From the NCBI GenBank assembly GCA_900544305.1, contig UQUV01000041.1:1-25119 (forward strand): a DNA stretch of 25,119 nt. The letters run 5' to 3'. Positions 7,793-16,784 of the stretch are shown piece after piece. Below the pieces are notes generated by a model that made no database searches, was not told the DNA's origin, and saw nothing but the letters and a program-made list of their open reading frames with translations. This DNA comes from an uncultured Porphyromonadaceae bacterium. Its GTDB lineage: Bacteria > Bacteroidota > Bacteroidia > Bacteroidales > Muribaculaceae. The position numbers and the translations under genes are program-made. The stretch's first letter is position 1. The number at the start of each line of letters is the position of its first letter.

Positions 7793-9304
7793 TTATTTCT
7801 TCACTGCGGGAGGATAGTAGCCTTCCACAATCGGGAGGAACTGTTCCAACAGTTCGTCGACCACTTCCGGACGCTGCTTGGCAAGGTTTTCCTGCTGCGT
7901 GCGGTCGTTCTTGAGGTCAAACAGTCCGTATTCGCCGATATTGCCGAGTTCGTTGCCCGTCAGATTGCGTTCTTTTCCCTTGTAAGGCATTATCAACGCC
8001 CAATCGGCTGTACGGTAAGCCAAACGCCCGTCGGCTTCCAGAACGAGGTCTTTACGTCCCTGAAGGCTGCGTCCGAGCAGCGCGTCAAGCTGATTCTGCG
8101 TATCCAGTCCGTCGGGGATACGACAGCCGAGCATGGAAGCCAGCGAAGCCATCAGGTCAATCTGGCAAACCAGCGCATCGGAAACCACCGGCTTCACCGT
8201 ATCTTTCCAATAAACGAAGAAAGGCACATGCGCGCCGCCGTCGAAAAGGCTATACTTGCCGCCGCGAAGTCCGCCCGTCGGAGAGTGCTTTCCTACCTTT
8301 TCCACGGCACCGTCCTTATAACCGTCGTCGAGCACTGGACCATTGTCGCTCGAGAATACGATAATCGTATTTTCAAGAATACCCTCTTTTTCCAAATGCT
8401 TGAGCAGTTCGCCCACACACCAGTCAGCCTCAACGATAGCGTCGCCACGCGGACCCATTGTCGTGGTACCCACAAAGCGGCTGTGAGGAGCACGAGGCAC
8501 GTGCGGCTGATGGAGTCCGTAGTAGAGGAAAAACGGCTCGCCCTTGTGTTCGCTCACGAAATCCTTCACCTTGTTCACGAAATAGTCGGCCATGTCCTCG
8601 TCCACCCAACGGGCCTTTTCTCCGCCACGCATAAAGCCGATACGGGGAATGCCGTTGACAATGGACTGGTTATGTCCGTGCGACCATTCCATTTTCAGCA
8701 TTTCCGGATTAGTCAGCGCCGTAGGTTCGCCCTCGAAATTCTTTTTATAGCTCACTTCGATAGGGTCGTTCGGGTCAAGGCCCACCACATCGCCGTTTTC
8801 GACATAGACTGTCGGCACACGGTCGTTCGTAGCGGCAATCAGACAGGAGTAGTCGAAGCCTATCTCTCGCGCACCCGGTTTGACAGTCTTGTTCCAGTCA
8901 ACGTTGCCGTTGCCCATACCCAAATGCCATTTGCCGATGGCTCCCGTCGTGTAGCCGCATTCCTGCATCATCCGCGGCAGTGTGAACTGCGATTCCTGAA
9001 TGAGCAGCGGAGCGTCGCCCGGCAGGATTTTCGCATTCTTGTTCTTCCACGGATACTGTCCCGTCAGCAGCCCATAGCGGCTGGGAGTCGATGTGGCGGA
9101 AGTAGCATAACCGTTTGTGAAGCACACGCCTCCGTTTGCCAGACGGTCGATGTTCGGCGTACTGATAGTAGTCGAGCCATAGGCACTCACATCGCCGAAA
9201 CCGAGGTCGTCGGCAAGAATTACAATCACGTTCGGTTTTTCAGCGGCGAATGTCAGCCCCGGCAGACAGCCGAAGGCCGACACACACCAAAAGATTTTTT
9301 TCAT
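7793..9304 (-). CDS. Serine-type (S1 family) sulfatase, exported
   Basis: A 503-aa sulfatase of the alkaline-phosphatase superfamily that hydrolyses a sulfate ester. The start at 9304 gives a signal peptide (MKKIFWCVSAFGCLPGLTFA); the ATG at 9310 is also possible, while the longer open frame to 9358 would put extra residues before the signal. The sulfatase signature is S-T-P-S-R at 72-76 followed by YGLLTG, so the residue to be converted to formylglycine is Ser72 rather than Cys. That requires an anaerobic sulfatase-maturating enzyme (anSME), which is not in this window. Metal and active-site residues are visible: ADD at 31-33, GKWHLG at 124-129, H265 and H268, SDNGP at 319-323, and GGLRGGKYSLFDGGAHVP at 344-361. 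The expected site is the periplasm. It follows the GDPD gene after about 58 bases with no obvious promoter, so it is probably the second gene of that operon. The subfamily and natural substrate (host glycan, plant or algal polysaccharide) cannot be assigned by eye. Confidence 0.92.
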   Translation of the reverse strand: MKKIFWCVSAFGCLPGLTFAAEKPNVIVILADDLGFGDVSAYGSTTISTPNIDRLANGGVCFTNGYATSATSTPSRYGLLTGQYPWKNKNAKILPGDAPLLIQESQFTLPRMMQECGYTTGAIGKWHLGMGNGNVDWNKTVKPGAREIGFDYSCLIAATNDRVPTVYVENGDVVGLDPNDPIEVSYKKNFEGEPTALTNPEMLKMEWSHGHNQSIVNGIPRIGFMRGGEKARWVDEDMADYFVNKVKDFVSEHKGEPFFLYYGLHQPHVPRAPHSRFVGTTTMGPRGDAIVEADWCVGELLKHLEKEGILENTIIVFSSDNGPVLDDGYKDGAVEKVGKHSPTGGLRGGKYSLFDGGAHVPFFVYWKDTVKPVVSDALVCQIDLMASLASMLGCRIPDGLDTQNQLDALLGRSLQGRKDLVLEADGRLAYRTADWALIMPYKGKERNLTGNELGNIGEYGLFDLKNDRTQQENLAKQRPEVVDELLEQFLPIVEGYYPPAVKK

Positions 9305-9362
9305 TGTCATTTCGTTTTGTATTGTTGGATTAAATAATAGGTCATTTCGTTGCGGCAACCGC

Positions 9363-12218
9363 CTACTTCTTCAAGAAGCGTACCGCGCCGCTGTCGGTTG
9401 TCATCAGGTACATTCCCGGCGACAGTTCCCCGACCTGCACACTGCTGATTCTTTCACCCGTCAATTGGAGGACAGGCACTCCTGCCAATGTGTAGACCGT
9501 CACCTTTGACGAAGGCACTGCCAAATTCACCTTGTCGGCAGCAGGATTCGGATAGACACGCTGCCCGGCAGCAACAGCCACCTCTCCTACCGAAGATTCC
9601 GGCACATAGTTGGCATCCCACAGGCGATAGACGGCAATACCGTTAGCCGGACAATACTGGTACAGATAATAGCTTCCGGCATCAATCTTTTCGGCAAAAA
9701 TCCAGTTGGAAACGGAATAGTTACCACCGGCTGTATAGCCCTTGTCGCCAATCGGATTGACGGTTTCGATGTATTTGTTGTCGGTCTGGTCCTTTACGGT
9801 AAAGCCTCCCGTGTAGTTTGTTCCCGAATTATAGACAAGAATATTGTGGCTGCTCAGCGTAAAATACTCGGCACCGCAAGTGCTGTTACGTGCAGGCGGA
9901 CGAGTGGACGAGCCTGAAAGCACTACGCCTTCGTCTGCGCCGTTATACTCATAAATGCCGTTATTGCGCACCATATACAGCCAGTGTTCCTTATTGTTCT
10001 TGATAGGCACAACGTATCCGGCTGTCGACGACTGGATGGAGAGTCCACCGCTGCGGTGCGTCTGCACAAACTCGCCGTTCTTGAATTCAATGATATTCAC
10101 CACCGTCTGGCCATTAGGGAACATATACACATAGCCGCCCTCGCCCAGCACATCACCACTGGCCGAAATAAAGTTGGTCTGGCCGATGTCCAGCGTCTCA
10201 AAGCTGACTTCCAACGGTTCTACGCCGCTGCCCGGCATCGTTCCGCTCGGATAAATCAGTACAGAATGTTCCAACGCCGTCTGCTTGTCGTTTCTCACAA
10301 TAATGTTTCCGGCATCGTCGCAGGCCGTTCCCCAGCCGGCACCGCCCGGAAGCGTTCCAACGAGGCCGTCCTTGCCATAAACATAAATCAACTTGTCGCT
10401 ACAGTCATTGATATAGAAATATCCTTTATAAGCTCCGCCCTGCTGTGCGTTTGTACCGTCGATATGCTCCGGCGCATTGCCCTCGCGGTCGGTAAAGCTC
10501 CAAACCTTTTCAAAGCGGAAATCCACCTCGCCGGTATTACCTTCCGGCTCGTCTCCCTTGAACACGCAACGTAACAGACCTTGTCCTTCAGCTACGGCCA
10601 TAAGATAGATATAGCCTTTTTCCACCCAGGCAAAGCCTCCCGCATAGCCTGTCAAAGCATTCTCGAAGCCGTCAATGCCATCGGGAACGGCTTCTACGGA
10701 TTGCAGCCCGGATGTCACATTGTAAAGGCCAAACGGTCCCGACTCGCTGCCGGTAGCAAACAGGTACAGGTTGCTACCATAGCGGAACGGAGTAAATCCG
10801 GCCATTCCTTCCCAAAGTTTTCCGGCCGGCATGGCCATAAACTGCTTCATTGCTTCGCCGTCGGTCTCCCAGTTGAAGGCATATTCTACAGGAAGTGCCG
10901 CACGCGTGTCGACCACCACATGGTCGCGGCTGAAAGGCGATACCGTCAGAAGGGCGTTTTCGGGCAGTTCCACGAGATTCCGCACGGGCAACGAACCTTT
11001 CTTCAAGGCAATGCCCGAAATTCCGGTCGCCGTCGTATAATAGACACGCAAATCGTCTCCGCTACCACTGACGCAGAAAGAAACATTGTCGGCATCGGGC
11101 AAAGTCATCTGCAACTGTGGAGCGGCAGTGAGGTCAGCCCAAGCATAGAGTGAACCATCGGCAAGCGCCATCAGCGTACCGTCGGCTGCCACCGACAAAT
11201 CGGCCACATTAGCAATGCCTGTCAGATTCATGTCGGCGCGCTTTTCGCAGGTCTTCATGTCGAAGGCGCGAACACCGGCATCGTCGAGCACATAAAGCAG
11301 CGAACCGCCGGTCACCGCCCTGCGGACATTGGCAAACGCAACATCGGCCACGAAAGCATCTTCAAACGTATAGGATTCCTGCACGGTTCCACGATAGGCC
11401 GGATAGTCGACAACATTCGGTACAAGACCACTGAACGGGTCGAGTTCGGGAAGATCGACCGTATCCAGATAGTCGACGGCTATGAAATCACAACCATAGT
11501 TGCCGTAAACCTTATAGAGGGCATCCGTATTCAGCGTCCATACACCAACTTTCAAATCTTTCTCATGGAAACGTGTCACGGTGTTCTTGTCGAAACAGCC
11601 CGTCTGAATGTAGGCTCCGATGTTCTGCTCCACACACCAGTCGAAATTCGATTCCCAGTTGGAGTTGCAGAGAAACATGAGTTTGAAATCCGGATAACGC
11701 TCGCGGATATACTCCAGACACTTTTTCATGGACGTATTGATTATGGCCGTTTCGCCAAACCCGTATTCAATCACCTTGTCCACCATTCGCGACAGATTGC
11801 TGCAGTCGTTGGTGTTGATTCCGGTAGCCCATTTCAATTCGATGAAAGGATAAACGTTATAGTCCTTGCAGATTTGCAGATATTCCTCCAGCGTACAGAT
11901 TTTTCCGGTATAGGTTTCCCCGCTGCGGGTCTGCGTGTAAGTTTCCGCCTTGAGTTCGTCGATTGTCGCTTTCGTAATGTCAAGATTTCCACCCAGGCGG
12001 TCGGTCGTGTCGTCATGAATGAGGATAAACGTTCCGTCGCCTGCCACTTTCACATCCGTTTCCAGATAAAGGTATCCCATTTCCGCACCGGCAATAAACG
12101 CCTCGCGCGAATTTTCCACACCCCAGAGGCTTCCACGGTGTCCGATCAGCGCAGGTGCTGCCCACGCCGGCAATACGGAAGCCAATGTCAGGAACATTGC
12201 AATCAGTTTCGTTTTCAT
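9363..12218 (-). CDS. Secreted glycerophosphodiester phosphodiesterase with T9SS sorting domain
   Basis: A 951-aa protein in three parts. A signal peptide (1-20, ending AWA) leads into a glycerophosphodiester phosphodiesterase (GDPD) TIM-barrel at about 22-262, with HRG at 27-29, ETD at 53-55, HDD at 68-70 and ELK at 127-129, the usual catalytic and metal-binding residues. A long region (about 265-870) of short beta-strand units such as GGSLLYVLDDAGVRAFD and DGTLMALADGSLYAW looks like one or two beta-propellers. The last 67 residues (885-951), from VYPNP to SPGMYLMTTDSGAVRFLKK, match a type A type IX secretion sorting domain, so the protein should cross the outer membrane and be surface-attached or released. 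GDPDs cleave deacylated phospholipids or teichoic-acid-like glycerophosphodiesters to glycerol-3-phosphate and an alcohol; the real substrate is unknown. Most GDPDs are 250-350 aa, so the extra 600 residues are unusual. It is the first gene of an operon with the sulfatase, driven from 12288-12318. Confidence 0.9.
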   Translation of the reverse strand: MKTKLIAMFLTLASVLPAWAAPALIGHRGSLWGVENSREAFIAGAEMGYLYLETDVKVAGDGTFILIHDDTTDRLGGNLDITKATIDELKAETYTQTRSGETYTGKICTLEEYLQICKDYNVYPFIELKWATGINTNDCSNLSRMVDKVIEYGFGETAIINTSMKKCLEYIRERYPDFKLMFLCNSNWESNFDWCVEQNIGAYIQTGCFDKNTVTRFHEKDLKVGVWTLNTDALYKVYGNYGCDFIAVDYLDTVDLPELDPFSGLVPNVVDYPAYRGTVQESYTFEDAFVADVAFANVRRAVTGGSLLYVLDDAGVRAFDMKTCEKRADMNLTGIANVADLSVAADGTLMALADGSLYAWADLTAAPQLQMTLPDADNVSFCVSGSGDDLRVYYTTATGISGIALKKGSLPVRNLVELPENALLTVSPFSRDHVVVDTRAALPVEYAFNWETDGEAMKQFMAMPAGKLWEGMAGFTPFRYGSNLYLFATGSESGPFGLYNVTSGLQSVEAVPDGIDGFENALTGYAGGFAWVEKGYIYLMAVAEGQGLLRCVFKGDEPEGNTGEVDFRFEKVWSFTDREGNAPEHIDGTNAQQGGAYKGYFYINDCSDKLIYVYGKDGLVGTLPGGAGWGTACDDAGNIIVRNDKQTALEHSVLIYPSGTMPGSGVEPLEVSFETLDIGQTNFISASGDVLGEGGYVYMFPNGQTVVNIIEFKNGEFVQTHRSGGLSIQSSTAGYVVPIKNNKEHWLYMVRNNGIYEYNGADEGVVLSGSSTRPPARNSTCGAEYFTLSSHNILVYNSGTNYTGGFTVKDQTDNKYIETVNPIGDKGYTAGGNYSVSNWIFAEKIDAGSYYLYQYCPANGIAVYRLWDANYVPESSVGEVAVAAGQRVYPNPAADKVNLAVPSSKVTVYTLAGVPVLQLTGERISSVQVGELSPGMYLMTTDSGAVRFLKK

Positions 12219-12287
12219 AGAAGTTAAAGGTTTTAAGGGTTGTTAGGTTTATATACGTCTTCCTTGCGGGAAATGTCTTGAATTCTA

Positions 12288-12318
12288 CAAATTTACCCAA
12301 CTTTACCGACTAAACAAA
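12288..12318 (-). promoter_or_regulatory. Bacteroidota-type promoter of the GDPD-sulfatase operon
   Basis: On the minus strand there is a -33 TTTG (12315-12318), a 19-base spacer and a perfect -7 box TAAATTTG (12288-12295). Transcription should start near 12280, leaving a leader of about 60 bases before the GDPD ATG at 12218. The promoter lies just past the rpoC terminator, consistent with an independent unit. Confidence 0.75.
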
Positions 12319-12330
12319 CAGATACAGACA

Positions 12331-12365
12331 AAAAAATCGGTCACTGCCCCCAAGGCAATGACCGA
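12331..12365 (-). terminator. Intrinsic terminator of the rpoBC operon
   Basis: A 12-bp stem with one mismatch (12337-12348 with 12354-12365), a 5-base loop and, on the minus strand, a run of six or more T right after the stem (12331-12336). It starts 27 bases after the rpoC stop codon. This is a textbook rho-independent terminator. Confidence 0.93.
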
Positions 12366-12392
12366 CTTAATATTTCAGGTTCAAATAATAGC

Positions 12393-15300
12393 TTAGTTTC
12401 CTTCAGCGTTCTTGATGACAGCGGCATCAGCTGCAGCTTCTTCTTCAAGACGAGCATCAAGGCTCTTGTTCAGACGTGCCATTTCTTCCTTGCTGCCGAC
12501 AATCAGGGAAGCGTATTCACGCAAACCTGTACCGGCCGGAATCAAGTGACCGCAGATTACGTTTTCCTTCATACCTTCCAAGTAGTCAACCTTACCGTTG
12601 ATAGCGGCTTCGTTGAGCACCTTGGTTGTTTCCTGGAAGGAAGCAGCCGACATGAAGCTTGAAGTTTGAAGAGCGGCGCGAGTGATACCTTGCAACATCT
12701 GGTCGGAAGTGGCAGGAACTGCATCGCGTACCTGTACAGTCTTCAAGTCCTTACGCTTCAAAGCAGAGTTTTCATCGCGGAGCTTGCGGGCAGTAATCAT
12801 CTGACCCGGTTTCAAGTTCTGAGAATCGCCGGCGTCAACAACCACCTTCTTACCCCAGATGCGGTCGTTTTCATCCATGAATTCGCGCTTGTCAACAACC
12901 TGCTGTTCGAGGAAGCGAGTGTCACCCGGATCAAGGATAGTTACCTTACGCATCATCTGGCGAACGATTACTTCAAAGTGTTTGTCGTTGATCTTCACAC
13001 CCTGCATACGGTAAACGTCCTGAACTTCATTCACGATATATTCCTGAACGGCTGTCGGACCCTTGATGTTCAAGATGTCAGACGGAGTGATAGCACCGTC
13101 GGACAGCGGTGTACCGGCACGCACATAGTCGTTTTCCTGTACAAGGATCTGTTTTGACAGTGGAACAAGATATTTCTTGACTTCACCAATCTTCGGCTGT
13201 ACTGTGATTTCACGGTTACCGCGTTTCACCTTACCGAAGATAACCTCACCGTCGACTTCAGAAACGATAGCCGGGTTAGACGGGTTACGCGCTTCAAACA
13301 ACTCGGTCACACGTGGGAGACCACCCGTGATATCACCGGCGTTACCGGATGCGCGCGGAGTCTTGATGAACACATCACCGGCCTTGATTTCGTCGCCGTC
13401 CTCAATCATGAGGTGAGCGCCTACCGGCAATGAATAAGTCTTGAGGATATCACCGTTCGGGCTTACGATATGAGCTTCCGGAACCTTTGTACGGTCTTTC
13501 GACTCAGTGATAATCTTTTCGTGCAAACCAGAAGTTTCGTCAGTTTCCTTGCGGAATGTCACACCTTCGATGACGTTTTCAAAGTTCACCTTACCGGAAA
13601 CTTCGCTGACGATTACGGCGTTGAACGGGTCCCATTCACAAATTACGTCACCCTTCTTGACTGTAGCACCGTTCTGGAAGTACAATTTAGAACCGTAAGG
13701 GATGTTCGTATTCGTAAGAATCATATTTGTATGCGGATCAACGATACGCATTTCAGCAAGACGACCTACAACAACGTCACAAGCTTCAGTCTTAACTGTA
13801 CGCAATTCGTCGATTTCGAGGATACCGTCGTAGCGTGAAGTTACAGAAGATACGGCTGCAATGTTGGAAGCAACACCACCGACGTGGAATGTACGAAGTG
13901 TCAACTGTGTACCCGGCTCACCGATTGACTGTGCAGCGATGACACCGACTGCCTCACCTTTCTGTACCATGCGGTTGGTAGCAAGGTTACGGCCATAACA
14001 CTTGGCACATACACCCTTCTTGGATTCACAAGTCAATACCGAACGGATTTCAACCGATTCGATCGGCGACTTCTGAATTCTGTCGGCTGCTTCGTCGTTG
14101 ATTTCTTCGCCGGCTGCTACGATAACTTCACCCGTAAGCGGGTCAACGATATCGTGAACAGAAACACGGCCGAGAATACGCTCGCCCAATGTAGCGACAA
14201 CGTCCTCGTTGTTCTTCAACTCTGTACATACAAGGCCACGCAATGTGCCGCAGTCCTCTTCTGTAATGATAACGTCGTGAGCAACGTCAACAAGACGACG
14301 AGTCAAATAACCGGCGTCGGCTGTCTTCAACGCAGTATCGGCAAGACCTTTACGCGCACCGTGAGTAGAGATAAAGTACTCCAACACTGACAGACCTTCC
14401 TTAAAGTTCGCCAAAATCGGGTTCTCGATAATCTGACCGCCTTCAGCACCACTCTTTTGCGGCTTGGCCATCAAACCACGCATACCGGAGAGCTGACGAA
14501 TCTGGTCCTTAGAACCACGGGCACCAGAGTCAAGCATCATGAAGATTGGGTTGAAGCCCTGGTTGGCAGCAGTAAGCTGCTTCATCAGCGTATTTGACAA
14601 ACGGGAGTTGACGTGTGTCCAAATATCAATAATCTGGTTGTAGCGTTCGTTGTTGGTGATGAAACCCATGTTGTAGTTGTTCATCACTTCTTCAACCTGC
14701 TCGTAACCTTCTTTTACATACTGTTCCTTTTCTTCCGGAATCAGCACATCACCCAAGTTGAACGACAGACCGCCACGGAATGCCATCTTGTAACCCAGGT
14801 TCTTGATATCATCAAGGAACTGTGCTGAGCGAACCACACCACAAGCCTTGATTACGACACCGATGATGTCGCGCAATGACTTCTTGGAAATCAACTGGTT
14901 CACATATCCAATTTCTTTCGGCACATACTGGTTGAAAAGAATACGTCCGACAGATGTTTCTTTCACCATCTTCTTCACCAGATTTCCGTTTTCGTCGAGA
15001 TCGTCAACGATTACTGAAATAATGGCGTGGAGCGTACATTTTCCTTCGTTGTATGCGATTTCGGCCTCTTCCGGTCCGTAGAATACAAGACCTTCACCCT
15101 TGTCGCCGCTACGCAGTTTGGTGATATAGTAAAGACCGAGCACCATGTCCTGAGAAGGCACGGTGATAGGCGCGCCGTTAGCCGGGTTAAGGATGTTGTG
15201 TGCACCGAGCATCAACATCTGGGCCTCAAGGATAGCTTCGTTACCAAGTGGCAAGTGAACGGCCATCTGGTCACCGTCGAAGTCGGCATTGAACGCCGTA

Positions 15301-16709
15301 CAAGCCAATGGGTGCAACTGAATAGCCTTACCTTCAATCATTCGAGGCTGGAACGCCTGGATACCAAGACGGTGAAGTGTCGGGGCACGGTTAAGCAATA
15401 CCGGGTGACCTTTCATCACGTATTCAAGAATGTCCCAAACGATCGGTTCCTTGCGGTCAACGATTTTCTTCGCACTCTTGACTGTCTTGACAATACCGCG
15501 TTCGATGAGCTTACGGATAACGAACGGCTTGAAAAGTTCGGCTGCCATATCTTTCGGCAGACCGCATTCATGCATCTTCAATTCCGGACCAACAACGATT
15601 ACCGAACGTGCAGAATAGTCAACACGTTTACCCAACAAGTTCTGACGGAAACGTCCCTGCTTACCTTTCAAACTGTCGGAAAGTGACTTAAGCGGACGGT
15701 TGGATTCGGTCTTGACAACGCTTGATTTGCGTGAGTTGTCGAGCAAAGAGTCGACAGCTTCCTGAAGCATACGTTTCTCGTTACGGAGAATCACTTCCGG
15801 AGCCTTGATTTCAATCAAACGTTTCAAACGGTTGTTGCGGATAATCACACGACGGTAAAGGTCGTTCAAGTCGCTCGTAGCGAAACGGCCACCGTCAAGC
15901 GGAACAAGCGGACGAAGTTCCGGCGGAATAACCGGAATCATCTTGAGGATCATCCATTCCGGTTTGTTGCGGCCTTTCGACGCACGGAATGACTCAACCA
16001 CCTGCAAACGCTTCAACGCTTCTGTCTTGCGTTGTTGTGAAGAATCTGTATCGGCGCGGTGGCGCAATTCGTACGACAAAGAATCCAAGTCAAGATCCTT
16101 CAACAAGTCGTAGATGCCCTCAGCACCCATCTTACAGATGAATTTATTAGGATCGGAATCTTCCAAGTACTGGTTTTCTACAGGAAGACGGTCGAGAATT
16201 TCGAGGTATTCGTCTTCTGTAAGCAAGTCAAGACGGCTCAAATCCTCCTGACCTTCCAATGAGTTGGCAGCACCCGGTTGGATTACGATATATCTTTCAT
16301 AGTAGATAACGGCATCGAGTTTCTTCGATGGCAAGCCAAGAAGATAACCGATTTTATTTGGCAATGAACGGAAATACCAAATGTGTGCAACAGGCACAAC
16401 AAGCGCGATATGACCTGAACGCTCACGACGCACTTTCTTTTCGGTAACTTCAACACCGCAACGGTCGCAGACAATGCCTTTGTAACGGATACGCTTGTAT
16501 TTGCCGCAATGACATTCATAGTCCTTCACAGGACCGAAAATGCGCTCGCAGAACAAACCGTCGCGTTCTGGCTTGTACGTACGATAGTTGATTGTCTCGG
16601 GCTTGAGCACCTCACCGCAAGATCTTGAATGAATTTCTTCCGGTGATGCCAATCCAATAGTTATCTTCGAAAAGCTACTCTTTATTTTATTGTCTTTTTT
16701 AAATGCCAT
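12393..16709 (-). CDS. rpoC: DNA-directed RNA polymerase subunit beta'
   Basis: A 1,438-aa largest subunit of RNA polymerase, full length for Bacteroidota. The catalytic Mg2+ motif NADFDGD is intact at 474-480. The N-terminal zinc-binding cysteines are C66, C68, C81 and C84 (ECHCGK, CDRCG); the second zinc site is C820, C894, C901 and C904. The bridge helix and trigger loop region runs through about 743-788 (MRGLMAKPQKSGAEGGQI onwards). The sequence RAPTLHRLGIQAFQP at 441-455 is the strongly conserved stretch just before the active centre. It is the last gene of the cluster, 75 bases after rpoB, and is closed by the terminator at 12331-12365. The C-terminus is rich in Glu and Ala (RLEEEAAADAAVIKNAEGN), as often seen in this phylum. 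There is no sign of a frame break. Confidence 0.99.
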   Translation of the reverse strand: MAFKKDNKIKSSFSKITIGLASPEEIHSRSCGEVLKPETINYRTYKPERDGLFCERIFGPVKDYECHCGKYKRIRYKGIVCDRCGVEVTEKKVRRERSGHIALVVPVAHIWYFRSLPNKIGYLLGLPSKKLDAVIYYERYIVIQPGAANSLEGQEDLSRLDLLTEDEYLEILDRLPVENQYLEDSDPNKFICKMGAEGIYDLLKDLDLDSLSYELRHRADTDSSQQRKTEALKRLQVVESFRASKGRNKPEWMILKMIPVIPPELRPLVPLDGGRFATSDLNDLYRRVIIRNNRLKRLIEIKAPEVILRNEKRMLQEAVDSLLDNSRKSSVVKTESNRPLKSLSDSLKGKQGRFRQNLLGKRVDYSARSVIVVGPELKMHECGLPKDMAAELFKPFVIRKLIERGIVKTVKSAKKIVDRKEPIVWDILEYVMKGHPVLLNRAPTLHRLGIQAFQPRMIEGKAIQLHPLACTAFNADFDGDQMAVHLPLGNEAILEAQMLMLGAHNILNPANGAPITVPSQDMVLGLYYITKLRSGDKGEGLVFYGPEEAEIAYNEGKCTLHAIISVIVDDLDENGNLVKKMVKETSVGRILFNQYVPKEIGYVNQLISKKSLRDIIGVVIKACGVVRSAQFLDDIKNLGYKMAFRGGLSFNLGDVLIPEEKEQYVKEGYEQVEEVMNNYNMGFITNNERYNQIIDIWTHVNSRLSNTLMKQLTAANQGFNPIFMMLDSGARGSKDQIRQLSGMRGLMAKPQKSGAEGGQIIENPILANFKEGLSVLEYFISTHGARKGLADTALKTADAGYLTRRLVDVAHDVIITEEDCGTLRGLVCTELKNNEDVVATLGERILGRVSVHDIVDPLTGEVIVAAGEEINDEAADRIQKSPIESVEIRSVLTCESKKGVCAKCYGRNLATNRMVQKGEAVGVIAAQSIGEPGTQLTLRTFHVGGVASNIAAVSSVTSRYDGILEIDELRTVKTEACDVVVGRLAEMRIVDPHTNMILTNTNIPYGSKLYFQNGATVKKGDVICEWDPFNAVIVSEVSGKVNFENVIEGVTFRKETDETSGLHEKIITESKDRTKVPEAHIVSPNGDILKTYSLPVGAHLMIEDGDEIKAGDVFIKTPRASGNAGDITGGLPRVTELFEARNPSNPAIVSEVDGEVIFGKVKRGNREITVQPKIGEVKKYLVPLSKQILVQENDYVRAGTPLSDGAITPSDILNIKGPTAVQEYIVNEVQDVYRMQGVKINDKHFEVIVRQMMRKVTILDPGDTRFLEQQVVDKREFMDENDRIWGKKVVVDAGDSQNLKPGQMITARKLRDENSALKRKDLKTVQVRDAVPATSDQMLQGITRAALQTSSFMSAASFQETTKVLNEAAINGKVDYLEGMKENVICGHLIPAGTGLREYASLIVGSKEEMARLNKSLDARLEEEAAADAAVIKNAEGN

Positions 16710-16740
16710 ATTATTTTATTGCTTGTATAAAGAGTTAGAT

Positions 16741-16772
16741 GTGCCGCCCTATTTTGCGGAATATGGCGACAC
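16741..16772 (-). other. Hairpin in the rpoB-rpoC intergenic spacer
   Basis: An 8-bp GC-rich stem with one G-U pair (16741-16748 with 16765-16772) around a 16-base AT-rich loop. In the direction of transcription no T run follows it, so it is not a normal terminator. It could be a processing or mRNA-stability element between the two polymerase genes. A T run exists only on the other strand, where no gene would use it. Confidence 0.45.
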
Positions 16773-16784
16773 ACCATAGTTTTT

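Noticed and set aside
8228..9337. 369-codon open frame antisense to the sulfatase
   Set aside because: The opposite strand encodes a sulfatase with every active-site motif in place; the antisense product has no family features and no start context.
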